Assembly (NCBI GenBank): GCA_934247125.1
Contig: CAKQIZ010000003.1
Coordinates: forward strand, 1-58,392
Length of the DNA: 58,392 nucleotides
Direction: 5' to 3'
From: an uncultured Clostridia bacterium
GTDB taxonomy: Bacteria; Bacillota; Clostridia; Peptostreptococcales; Anaerovoracaceae
Notes under the pieces: model-generated
The model's input: only the letters and a program-made list of their open reading frames with translations
Databases searched by the model: none
What the model was told of the DNA's origin: nothing
In this document: in pieces, positions 8,423 through 17,302 of the stretch
Numbering within the stretch: the stretch's first letter is position 1
Layout of the letters: each line of letters starts with the position of its first letter
Position numbers and translations under genes: made by a program

Positions 8423-8650
8423 ATGACATTAGACAAGATCAAGGGAATAATAGCAGAGCAGTTAGGTGTTGACGAAGAAGAAGTGAAGATGGAAACACAT
8501 CTCGTGAAGGATCTCGAAGCTGATTCACTGGATGCAGTTGAGATCATCATGGCTATCGAAGACGAATTCGACATCGAAGTTCCTGACGAGGATGCTGAGA
8601 AATTCCAGACAGTAAGCGATATCGTAAACTATGTGGAATCAAGAGCGTAA
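8423..8650 (+). CDS. acpP: Acyl carrier protein
   Basis: Small acidic carrier (75 residues) whose Ser in the DSLDAVE motif (near residue 36) receives 4'-phosphopantetheine and then carries growing acyl chains in fatty acid synthesis. The start at 8423 is chosen over upstream in-frame ATGs because it gives the standard length and follows GGAGG at 8410-8414. It has its own consensus promoter and is followed 17 bases later by rex. A lone acpP away from the fab genes, set between an ABC-F gene and rex, differs from the B. subtilis order. Confidence 0.95.
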   Translation: MTLDKIKGIIAEQLGVDEEEVKMETHLVKDLEADSLDAVEIIMAIEDEFDIEVPDEDAEKFQTVSDIVNYVESRA

Positions 8651-8667
8651 AAACAAAAGGTTTTGAG

Positions 8668-9309
8668 ATGAAAAGGCAAACAAAGATTTCCAATGCTGTG
8701 ATCAAGAGGCTGCCGCGCTACCGGAGGTATCTGCGTGAACTTCAGAAAAAGGGCATAGACAAGATATCCTCCAGCGAGTTCAGCAATCTGACCGGATACA
8801 CTGCATCGCAGATAAGGCAGGATCTCAACAATTTCGGAGGATTCGGCCAGCAGGGATACGGTTACAGTGTGGATGGCCTTTATGATGAGATAAGCGCGAT
8901 CCTGGGTCTGGATAAGCAGTACAAGATGGTGATCGTCGGTGCGGGCAATCTTGGACAGGCACTGGCTAATCATACGTATTACTACAAGACCGGATTCATT
9001 GTCTGTGGTATCTTTGAGATAAATCCGCGGCTTATTGGAATGAAGATCAATGATATAGAGGTCATGGACTATGACAATATCGTTGAATTTGTTGAGGAAA
9101 ATGATATAGATATAGGTATCATATGTACTACCAAGGACGCCGCCCAGGAAGTTGCAGACAAGCTGTGCTTCGCAGGGGTGAGAGGTCTGTGGAATTTTGC
9201 ACCTATAGATATAGAAACACCTAATCATGTGGCGCTCGAGAATATGCACATAAGCGACAGTCTGCATTCGCTTGCATATCATATGAACAGAAATCAGAGT
9301 CAGGAATAG
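8668..9309 (+). CDS. rex: Redox-sensing transcriptional repressor Rex
   Basis: DNA-binding dimer that senses NADH/NAD+ and represses fermentation and respiration genes when NADH is low. The 213 residues show an N-terminal winged helix (ISNAVIKRLPRYRRYL, SSSEFSNLTGYTASQIRQDL) and a C-terminal Rossmann domain with VIVGAGNLGQALANH near residue 90. Probably co-transcribed with acpP. Its position upstream of groESL matches other Firmicutes. No obvious TTGTTAA-N4-TTAACAA operator was recognised in the window by eye. Confidence 0.97.
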   Translation: MKRQTKISNAVIKRLPRYRRYLRELQKKGIDKISSSEFSNLTGYTASQIRQDLNNFGGFGQQGYGYSVDGLYDEISAILGLDKQYKMVIVGAGNLGQALANHTYYYKTGFIVCGIFEINPRLIGMKINDIEVMDYDNIVEFVEENDIDIGIICTTKDAAQEVADKLCFAGVRGLWNFAPIDIETPNHVALENMHISDSLHSLAYHMNRNQSQE

Positions 9310-9345
9310 GCTCAGGGAGTATTACATAAGAATATTGGCAAATTA

Positions 9346-9376
9346 AATAACCGTTTCATTATGAAACGGTTATTAA
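9346..9376. terminator. Bidirectional hairpin between rex and ferredoxin
   Basis: A perfect 13-bp inverted repeat, AATAACCGTTTCA (9346-9358) with its complement at 9362-9374 and a 3-base loop. It lies between convergent genes; T-rich flanks are short, so its terminator role is likely rather than certain. Confidence 0.7.
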
Positions 9377-9402
9377 TTATCACATTGATATATGCTTTTG
9401 AA

Positions 9403-9573
9403 CTACTCTTCAACTGGAGCATCCACAGGACATGCGCCTGCGCAAGCACCGCAATCAATGCAAGCGTCAGCATCTATAACATACATAGAATCGCCGGCTG
9501 AGATAGCATTTGTAGGACATTCGTCAATGCAAGCTCCGCAACTGATGCATGAGTCTTTGATTACATAAGCCAT
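9403..9573 (-). CDS. 2[4Fe-4S] ferredoxin
   Basis: A 56-residue clostridial-type ferredoxin that carries electrons between oxidoreductases in the cytosol. Two CxxCxxCxxxCP clusters are seen: CISCGACIDECP (residues 9-20) and CIDCGACAGACP (39-50). The start at 9573 is preferred to an upstream in-frame codon because GGAGG sits 8 bases ahead of it and the protein then starts MAYVIKD, the family norm. The promoter at 9615-9643 contains a palindrome in its spacer, which suggests specific control. Confidence 0.96.
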   Translation of the reverse strand: MAYVIKDSCISCGACIDECPTNAISAGDSMYVIDADACIDCGACAGACPVDAPVEE

Positions 9574-9614
9574 TGTAAGTACCTCCTTTAAAATTATCAC
9601 TAAATGACAAACTG

Positions 9615-9643
9615 ATTATAACAAACCTCGACGAGGAATTCAA
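9615..9643 (-). promoter_or_regulatory. Ferredoxin promoter with palindromic spacer
   Basis: On the minus strand TTGAAT (9638-9643), a 17-base spacer and TATAAT (9615-9620), preceded by an extended -10 TG. The spacer holds the perfect palindrome CCTCGACGAGG at 9626-9636, well placed for a repressor to block RNA polymerase. The regulator is unknown. Confidence 0.65.
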
Positions 9644-9652
9644 GATGAAAGT

Positions 9653-9671
9653 TTACAGACTTGGTCTGTAA
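9653..9671. promoter_or_regulatory. Operator-like palindrome upstream of the glycosylase gene
   Basis: TTACAGAC-TTG-GTCTGTAA is a perfect 8-bp inverted repeat around a 3-base centre. It ends about 10 bases before the ribosome site of the gene at 9696 and has the length and symmetry of a TetR- or MarR-family operator. No matching regulator gene lies nearby. Confidence 0.5.
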
Positions 9672-9695
9672 TTGAAAGGCGAAAGGGAAAGTGTA

Positions 9696-10580
9696 ATGGT
9701 AAGAGAAGATAACGGAGTACTGATCGCAGAGGGAGTAAGAGATTTCGATCTGGACAATATCTTTGACTGCGGGCAGTGCTTCAGATGGGAAAAGACAGAC
9801 GAGGGGATGTACGCGGGAACTGCGCACGGCAGACTGGCGGTCATGGAGTACGACAGGGACAGCAGCGTGCTGAAGATACATGGCGCAGATGAAGGTGATT
9901 ACAGGAACATATGGCATCATTATCTGGATCTTGACAGAGACTATTCGGAAATCAAGAAAAAGCTTTCATGCAGAGACGAGGTGATAGCGAAGGCCATCGA
10001 ATACGGGCCCGGCATACGCATCCTCAATCAGGACAAGTGGGAGACCCTGGTTTCCTTTATAATATCTCAGAACAATAATATCCCTCGTATAAAGAAATGC
10101 ATAAACTCGCTGGCTGAAACGCTCGGCAGCAGGGTTGGAGAACTCGGCGGAAAAGAATTCTACGATCTGCCGTCTCCGGAAGTGCTGGCGGGAGCTTCGC
10201 TGGATGACCTGGCTCCGTGTCGACTCGGATACAGAGCAAAATATCTTATCGATACGGCAAAAATGGTCGCAGATGAAGGCACAGAGAGTCTGGAGAGACT
10301 GGGAACGGACGCGGTGAGCTCGGACGTGGCTTTTGATCAGCTCAGAAGGTACAGCGGTGTAGGACCGAAGGTGGCAAACTGCATAGCTCTGTTTTCGCTT
10401 GGGAAGATGGACAGGTTTCCGATAGACGTCTGGGTCAGGAAGGTCATGAACAGACTGTACGGCATGGATGAGGGCAACATGAAGGCTATGGCGGATTTTG
10501 CAGCGTCACATTTCGGCGAGTACGGAGGTATAGCTCAGCAGTATCTTTTCTATTACATAACTCACAATAAGGATCTGTGA
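9696..10580 (+). CDS. OGG1-like 8-oxoguanine DNA glycosylase/AP lyase
   Basis: Base-excision repair enzyme removing oxidised guanine and cutting the resulting abasic site. In 294 residues it has the OGG1-type N-terminal domain (DLDNIFDCGQCFRWE, about residues 15-30) and a helix-hairpin-helix GPD domain. GVGPKVANC carries the likely catalytic lysine, and FPIDVWVRKVM carries the conserved Asp of the PVDVH motif. The ATG at 9696 is preferred to the in-frame TTG at 9672 because a GAAAGG-type site lies before it. The upstream palindrome (9653-9671) may be an operator. Oxidised-base repair beside ferredoxin and rex fits an oxygen-sensitive anaerobe, which is inference. Confidence 0.88.
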   Translation: MVREDNGVLIAEGVRDFDLDNIFDCGQCFRWEKTDEGMYAGTAHGRLAVMEYDRDSSVLKIHGADEGDYRNIWHHYLDLDRDYSEIKKKLSCRDEVIAKAIEYGPGIRILNQDKWETLVSFIISQNNNIPRIKKCINSLAETLGSRVGELGGKEFYDLPSPEVLAGASLDDLAPCRLGYRAKYLIDTAKMVADEGTESLERLGTDAVSSDVAFDQLRRYSGVGPKVANCIALFSLGKMDRFPIDVWVRKVMNRLYGMDEGNMKAMADFAASHFGEYGGIAQQYLFYYITHNKDL

Positions 10581-10611
10581 TTAGCTGAACGAAGAAAATC
10601 AAAAAAGGTGG

Positions 10612-10640
10612 TTGACAAATAGCAGAAATGGCTGTAAATT
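10612..10640 (+). promoter_or_regulatory. groESL promoter
   Basis: TTGACA at 10612-10617, a 17-base spacer and TAAATT at 10635-10640. The CIRCE operator begins 5 bases downstream, covering the transcription start region. Confidence 0.75.
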
Positions 10641-10644
10641 ATAG

Positions 10645-10671
10645 TTAGCACTCAGAAATAATGAGTGCTAA
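10645..10671 (+). promoter_or_regulatory. CIRCE operator (HrcA binding site)
   Basis: TTAGCACTC at 10645-10653, a 9-base spacer and GAGTGCTAA at 10663-10671: an exact match to the CIRCE consensus. HrcA bound here represses groESL until heat stress. hrcA itself is not in the window. Confidence 0.97.
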
Positions 10672-10755
10672 CAACTGCGGAAGCGCCGGCAGAATGACAG
10701 AGGCCGCGATGATCGCGGAGTGAGTTTTGCATAAAGTTCAGACAAAGATGCATAT

Positions 10756-10775
10756 AAAAAGGAGAGATCCTTTTT
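10756..10775 (+). other. GAGA-tetraloop hairpin in the groES leader
   Basis: AAAAAGGA and TCCTTTTT pair perfectly around a GAGA loop in the long untranslated leader. It could be an RNA stability element or a weak attenuator; there is no direct evidence which. Confidence 0.35.
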
Positions 10776-10811
10776 CAAATTATATAAGAAAAATGTAAAG
10801 GAGATGACACA

Positions 10812-12744
<1,933 letters not shown>

Positions 12745-12786
12745 TACACATCCGCTGCAGTATATAATATATAGAAAACAATGTAA

Positions 12787-12821
12787 AATGCCTCGGGATA
12801 ATCTTCTCGAGGTATTTTTTT
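12787..12821 (+). terminator. groESL terminator
   Basis: TGCCTCG pairs with CGAGGTA around a short loop, followed by seven T (12815-12821). Confidence 0.85.
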
Positions 12822-12972
12822 GACATGGCGGATGCATCACAGTTCCAGCGGGATAGTGTCATGTTACGGGTATTTACTGCTGATATCTTTTGATCCTTTA
12901 GTTATATAATTTGAGCAAAATAATTGACATAGAAGAAATGGTCTGCTTCCTGTCAGGCTGGCAGATAAAAAA

Positions 12973-13013
12973 GCAAAAATGCTCTTTGGCTTAATGTCGA
13001 AGAGCATTTTTGC
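12973..13013 (-). terminator. Terminator of the mntP-rdgB-yihY unit
   Basis: A perfect 14-bp inverted repeat, GCAAAAATGCTCTT (12973-12986) with its complement at 13000-13013. Read on the minus strand it is followed by TTTTTT; on the plus strand the T run lies inside the stem. The rest of 12822-12972 shows no gene; a lone TTGACA at 12924 has no matching -10. Confidence 0.8.
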
Positions 13014-13029
13014 ATATTATAGCTGAAGT

Positions 13030-13887
13030 TTACGGCAGCCGCCTCTTGCTTATCGGTTTTTCCGCGCTTTCGTCCCACACCTTTATGAACAGTACTCCCA
13101 GGAACAGCACCCAGGCAAGCAGATAGAACCAGAACAGGACCGCTACTACCGATGAAAGCGCCCCGTAAAGGATGTCATAGTCAGCCAGTGAGTTCGCATA
13201 TTTCGAATAGCACAATGTCACTATCAACATCCCGATCGAAGCAAACAGGCTGCCCGGAAGTATTTTTTTGAACTTAACTCTTTCCGTAGGCAGTATATAG
13301 TAGTTATAAGTCACCATCATGAAGTACAGAGCAAATCCGAGCACCCATCTGAGAAACATCCATATATTATCCAGATATTCTCCCGATGTCAGTCCCAGCG
13401 CTGACACTACGACCTCAAGTATCAGCTTTCCATATGCCAGTATGACTATCGAAAATGCGATCGTGAAGATCGTCACAAGTATAGTCCTCACCGCTCTGAA
13501 ACGCTCGATGAAATAATTACGTCCGGTGCTCCTGCCATCTGTCAGAGTATAGTTGGTTATGCGCATTATCGAAAACGACGCCCTCGAACCGGCCCACAGA
13601 GCTATGACTGCAAACACGATCGAACTCGCACCCGCAGATTTGAATTTGAACAATGCATTGAGCATGCTCGACATCTGTTTTCCGGTATACGCTTCTATCA
13701 GCCGGAGTGCACTTTCTATGGAAATATCAAAAATACCGAGGATCTGTGTCATCAGCAGAAAGATAGGAGTTATCGAAAGCAGCAGGTAAAAAGCCACCTG
13801 CGCTGCGAATCCCTGATAATATGGATCCTGCATCTGCTTGAAGCCGAGCAGGAGCATTTTTCCCAGCCTTCTTCTTAAATCAGTCAT
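13030..13887 (-). CDS. YihY/BrkB-family inner membrane protein
   Basis: Integral membrane protein of the YihY/virulence factor BrkB family, function not well established. The 285 residues have about six hydrophobic helices, with the family-typical QGFAAQVAFYLLLSITPIFLLM near the N-terminus and WAGSRASFSIMRITNYTL near residue 100. It directly follows the rdgB stop codon with no gap, so it is translated from the same message. The tail is basic. Earlier annotation of this family as ribonuclease BN is considered wrong. Confidence 0.88.
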   Translation of the reverse strand: MTDLRRRLGKMLLLGFKQMQDPYYQGFAAQVAFYLLLSITPIFLLMTQILGIFDISIESALRLIEAYTGKQMSSMLNALFKFKSAGASSIVFAVIALWAGSRASFSIMRITNYTLTDGRSTGRNYFIERFRAVRTILVTIFTIAFSIVILAYGKLILEVVVSALGLTSGEYLDNIWMFLRWVLGFALYFMMVTYNYYILPTERVKFKKILPGSLFASIGMLIVTLCYSKYANSLADYDILYGALSSVVAVLFWFYLLAWVLFLGVLFIKVWDESAEKPISKRRLP

Positions 13888-14496
13888 CTAAAGATTACCT
13901 TCTTCTGACAGGAGTTTTTCTCTTAAAACGTTGAGTGCGCCGGCTCTGTGACTTATTCGGTTCTTGACTTCCGGATCTATCACCCCGAAAGTTTCGTCAT
14001 ATCCGGCAGGCACGAACAGCGGATCATACCCGAAGCCGTTACTGCCGTGAGGCTCGAGCAGCAGATGACCTTCGACTTCGCCTCTGGCTGATAAGCTCCT
14101 GCCGTCCGGATACACCATCGTTATCACCGAGACAAACCTGGCTGTACGCTTTTCATAAGGAACATCCTTTATCAGACTTATCAGCTTTCTGTTGTTAGCC
14201 TCGTCATCGCCGTCAACTCCCGCAAAACGTGCAGAATATATCCCAGGCGCACCGTCAAGGCAGTCGACTTCCAGTCCCGAGTCATCCGCAATGGTAGCAT
14301 GACCGCACAGCTTCATTATCTCATAAGCCTTTTTATATGAATTTTCTTCAAAAGTATTGCCGTCCTCGACGATCTCCGCATCAGGGACACCCGCATCTTT
14401 TCTCGAGATTACAGAGAACCCGAACTCTTTCGTTATCGCCTCTATTTCTACGATCTTATGCCTGTTCTGCGTAGCCGCAACTATAATTTTATTCAC
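13888..14496 (-). CDS. rdgB: XTP/dITP diphosphatase (RdgB/HAM1 family)
   Basis: House-cleaning pyrophosphatase that hydrolyses dITP, XTP and related non-canonical purine triphosphates, keeping them out of DNA. The 202 residues start IIVAATQNRHKIVEI (family S/T-x-N-x-x-K motif), then show ATIADDSGLEVDCLDGAPGIYSAR near residue 75 and SNGFGYDPLF near residue 150. It uses a GTG start preceded by an AAGGTGAT-like site. It lies between mntP and yihY in one minus-strand unit. Confidence 0.95.
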   Translation of the reverse strand: MNKIIVAATQNRHKIVEIEAITKEFGFSVISRKDAGVPDAEIVEDGNTFEENSYKKAYEIMKLCGHATIADDSGLEVDCLDGAPGIYSARFAGVDGDDEANNRKLISLIKDVPYEKRTARFVSVITMVYPDGRSLSARGEVEGHLLLEPHGSNGFGYDPLFVPAGYDETFGVIDPEVKNRISHRAGALNVLREKLLSEEGNL

Positions 14497-14524
14497 CTTA
14501 TCACCTTTTCTTTTACAATAAATA

Positions 14525-15076
14525 TCAGAGAAGAGCCTTGATGCCTATTACTACCAGTATCGCTCCACCGAGCACCTCTGCTCTGCTTCCCAGCATATTG
14601 CCGAATTTACGACCGATCAGGATCGCGATCACGACGATCACCGCAGTGGTCGCGCCTATTATTGCTGCCGGCTCGATGATGCCTATCCCCAGCGCACTGA
14701 AGCCTATGCCGACAGCAAACGCATCTATGCTTGTCGCCACCGCCTGGAAAAAGAGCGTTTTCAGATCCATCACCCTCGAAGGCGCGTTTTCGTGCTTTTT
14801 CATATCATCAAAGCCTTCTTTTATCATTTTACCGCCTATGATACCCAGAATAACGAATACTACTATTCCCGAGTATTTCGTCATTATGTTTGCGAACAGT
14901 CCGCCGGCGTAATATCCCAATATCGGCATCAGCATCTGGAATGCCCCGAAAAAAGCGGGCATCGCCGCATATTTGATTTTGGTCAGATTTTTATAAACCA
15001 TCCCGTTAGTCATAGAAACTGCTGCGGCGTCCATTGAGAGACCTGCGCCGATCAGCAGTATGTCTGCAAGATCCAT
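14525..15076 (-). CDS. mntP: Manganese efflux pump MntP
   Basis: Membrane exporter that lowers toxic intracellular Mn(II). The 183 residues form about six helices and keep the paired Asp motifs of the family, LSMDAAAVSMTNG in helix 1 and SIDAFAVGIGFSAL in the middle, plus ILGIIGGKMIKEG. First gene of the minus-strand unit. TTATAATCG on the minus strand at about 15150-15160 could be the -10. No yybP-ykoY (Mn2+) riboswitch was recognised in the leader. Confidence 0.93.
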   Translation of the reverse strand: MDLADILLIGAGLSMDAAAVSMTNGMVYKNLTKIKYAAMPAFFGAFQMLMPILGYYAGGLFANIMTKYSGIVVFVILGIIGGKMIKEGFDDMKKHENAPSRVMDLKTLFFQAVATSIDAFAVGIGFSALGIGIIEPAAIIGATTAVIVVIAILIGRKFGNMLGSRAEVLGGAILVVIGIKALL

Positions 15077-15305
15077 TCATTTTCCCTTTCATCCACATGG
15101 CTGCCAAAACCCGCCGATGCGATTACAGGGGCGATCACAGCACTATAGCATACACACGATTATAACACAGATGACATGGACTTTCCAACGCTTATAGTGT
15201 AAAATAGCAGTGTCGATTTGTTTATGTTTTCTTCATCGACAAATCATTTCTTTATGTATATCAATTATGTATATCAATAACGTTGACGATTCTGGAGGTC
15301 AGTAT

Positions 15306-16220
15306 ATGGATATTGTGATTCTCGATGGATATACCATCAATCCCGGAGATTTGAGCTGGGAACCGCTTGAAAATTTGTGTGACAGACTCACTGTCTACGA
15401 TTCGACACCGATGGACATGGCACTGGAACGGACCGGCAGCGCTGAGGTCCTGATGACCAGCAAATGCTTCATAACAAGAGAATTCATGGAGCAGTGCCGA
15501 AATCTCAGATATATAGGAGTCACCGCGACAGGATATAACAATGTCGATATCGCTGCAGCCGCAGACTTTGGCATCGCAGTCACAAACGTGCCTAAATACT
15601 CGACGGATGCCGTTGCCCAGCACACTATCGCACTCATCATGGAGCTCGCGAACAACGTAGGCCTGCACAACCAGTCCGTGCATCAGGGTGAATGGGCCGA
15701 CTGCAAATATTTCTGCTACTGGAAAAAGCCGGTCACACTCCTTGCTGGAAAATCGCTTGGCATCATCGGTTACGGTGCTATAGGAAAAAGAGTCGCAGCC
15801 ATCGCTTCGGCTCTCGGCATGAAGATCAATATCTACAGAGAAGATCCCGAAGGTGCGATGAAATCCGACTTCGTGTCGCTCCACTGTCCGCTTACCGAAG
15901 AAAATAAAGGTATGGTGAACACTGAATTCATCGTTAATATGAAGCCGGGTGCGGTCCTGATCAATACGGCGCGCGGGGGGCTCGTCGATGAACGATCGCT
16001 TTACGATGCGCTCAAGTCGGGCTTTCTCGGAGCCGCTGCAGTCGATGTACTGGCGACAGAACCGCCGGCACACGACAGCCCGCTGACGACTCTCGACAAC
16101 TGCATCATCACCCCGCACATGGCGTGGTCGCCGCAGGAAATGCGTCAGATCATAATCGATGTGCTGGCAGACAATCTGCAGGACTGGATGCACGGAGGCA
16201 GGCTCAACAGAGTCGATTAG
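15306..16220 (+). CDS. D-2-hydroxyacid dehydrogenase, shortened form
   Basis: NAD-dependent dehydrogenase of the D-isomer 2-hydroxyacid family, closest in motifs to glycerate/hydroxypyruvate reductases. The 304 residues contain VTATGYNNVDIAAA, the NAD-binding GIIGYGAIGKRVA near residue 155, LINTARGGLVDE with the substrate-binding Arg, and ITPHMAWSP with the catalytic His. The segment between GMKINIY and SDFVSLHCPL is only about ten residues, whereas relatives usually have roughly 25-30, so part of the cofactor domain appears deleted. The start at 15306 has GGAGG a few bases upstream. Substrate uncertain. Confidence 0.85.
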   Translation: MDIVILDGYTINPGDLSWEPLENLCDRLTVYDSTPMDMALERTGSAEVLMTSKCFITREFMEQCRNLRYIGVTATGYNNVDIAAAADFGIAVTNVPKYSTDAVAQHTIALIMELANNVGLHNQSVHQGEWADCKYFCYWKKPVTLLAGKSLGIIGYGAIGKRVAAIASALGMKINIYREDPEGAMKSDFVSLHCPLTEENKGMVNTEFIVNMKPGAVLINTARGGLVDERSLYDALKSGFLGAAAVDVLATEPPAHDSPLTTLDNCIITPHMAWSPQEMRQIIIDVLADNLQDWMHGGRLNRVD

Positions 16221-16280
16221 CTGTATTTGCAGCTCACCATCCACTAAGCGTTGCAGATGCAACATTACGCAGCCTGCAAT

Positions 16281-16290
16281 ATGGTATAAT
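16281..16290 (+). promoter_or_regulatory. Extended -10 promoter of the QueG-like gene
   Basis: TGGTATAAT (TATAAT at 16285-16290) with an extended -10 TG and no clear -35, about 75 bases before the start codon at 16367. Confidence 0.5.
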
Positions 16291-16366
16291 ATAGATATGA
16301 TAAATACTGGGAGTCCCGAAATATCCCGCAGGATATTTCCATAAAAATAAGAAAGGTGTGTTAATT

Positions 16367-17146
16367 ATGGTCGGATTTGATATCAAAGAAAAAATAGAAC
16401 GAAATGTAAAAAAGGCTGTAGCTGATTTTCAGGAAAGAGACGACATTTCGACAAGATTCGGAGAACCGGTGATCGCATACGTCTATGCGAAAGATCCACT
16501 CTTTGACATGTTCTGGGAAAGGCAGCTCTGCAAGCACCCGAAGGCGATTTTCCAGCCCGGAAACACTGTGATCCTTCACTACGTTCCGTTTGCAGACGAA
16601 GTTGCTGCCAGCAATGAGGGCGGCGACACTCCGTCGGAGCAGTGGGAAAGAGGATTCGTCGAATCGCTGTGGCTTTCGATGGAGCTCAACAGAGTCATCA
16701 GAGGTACGCTCGACGTGATCGGCAGACTCTCCTCGGGACTCACGACTCCTGCAGACTGGGTCGATGACCTGCACCACGAAGAGTTTTCTTATAAAATGGC
16801 CGCATATGCCGCAGGAATGGGTGAATTCGGCACAGGCGGTTCGTTCCTGATCAGTGGAAAATACGGCGGCCGTCTCGGTGCTGTATCTACAGACGGAAAT
16901 TATGCCGAACCTTCCGAACCTATGACACAGCAGCAGCTTGATGAAGTCTGCGATATGCTTCATGCAAAGTGCCGCTATGAGGGTGCTCCGGGAGTTTCGT
17001 GTTCGCAGGAAATGATGGATGCCTGTCCCGGCCATGCGATCTCCGCAGATGGTATTGACAGAGCGAAGTGCCAGGAGCACTGCAGGACTATAGATAAATA
17101 CATACCGTCACCGGAAGTATGCGGCAAGTGCTTCAGATTCAGATAG
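16367..17146 (+). CDS. QueG-like cysteine-rich protein, function unknown
   Basis: 259 residues related by motif to the epoxyqueuosine-reductase/iron-sulfur group: YAAGMGEFGTGGSFLISGKYGGRLGAV (split here as YAAGMGEFGTGG and LISGKYGGRLGAV, about residues 147-173) is typical of those proteins. The C-terminal third holds cysteines at 195, 202, 212, 220, 235, 239, 252 and 255, including CPGHAIS and CGKC, but not the regular double CxxCxxCxxxCP ferredoxin pattern of true QueG. It may bind one cluster or zinc. ATG at 16367 follows GAAAGGTG. Likely single-gene unit; convergent with serA. I would not assign a queuosine role. Confidence 0.65.
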   Translation: MVGFDIKEKIERNVKKAVADFQERDDISTRFGEPVIAYVYAKDPLFDMFWERQLCKHPKAIFQPGNTVILHYVPFADEVAASNEGGDTPSEQWERGFVESLWLSMELNRVIRGTLDVIGRLSSGLTTPADWVDDLHHEEFSYKMAAYAAGMGEFGTGGSFLISGKYGGRLGAVSTDGNYAEPSEPMTQQQLDEVCDMLHAKCRYEGAPGVSCSQEMMDACPGHAISADGIDRAKCQEHCRTIDKYIPSPEVCGKCFRFR

Positions 17147-17223
17147 CTGACATATATTCGCATATGTCTCCGGTGCCGCATGCGATTTGATTTCTTTTGC
17201 TGTTTTGTTTCCTGACATAGAAA

Positions 17224-17284
17224 ATGCTCCGCCTTAAGGCAAACAGATCGTTACTATTTGATCTGTCGGCTTTAAGGGGAGCAT
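17224..17284 (-). terminator. Large hairpin between convergent genes, likely serA terminator
   Basis: ATGCTCC-GCCTTAAG at 17224 pairs with CTTTAAGG-GGAGCAT ending at 17284, with an inner ACAGATC/GATCTG stem. On the minus strand it is followed by TTTT, which suits termination of the minus-strand serA. Confidence 0.6.
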
Positions 17285-17302
17285 ATCAAATGACTTATGA
17301 AC

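Noticed and set aside
12900..12972. Small RNA gene between groEL and yihY
   Set aside because: A TTGACA at 12924 and a TATAAT at 12905 are in the wrong order and spacing to form one promoter.
15077..15160. yybP-ykoY manganese riboswitch upstream of mntP
   Set aside because: The leader lacks the conserved aptamer blocks.
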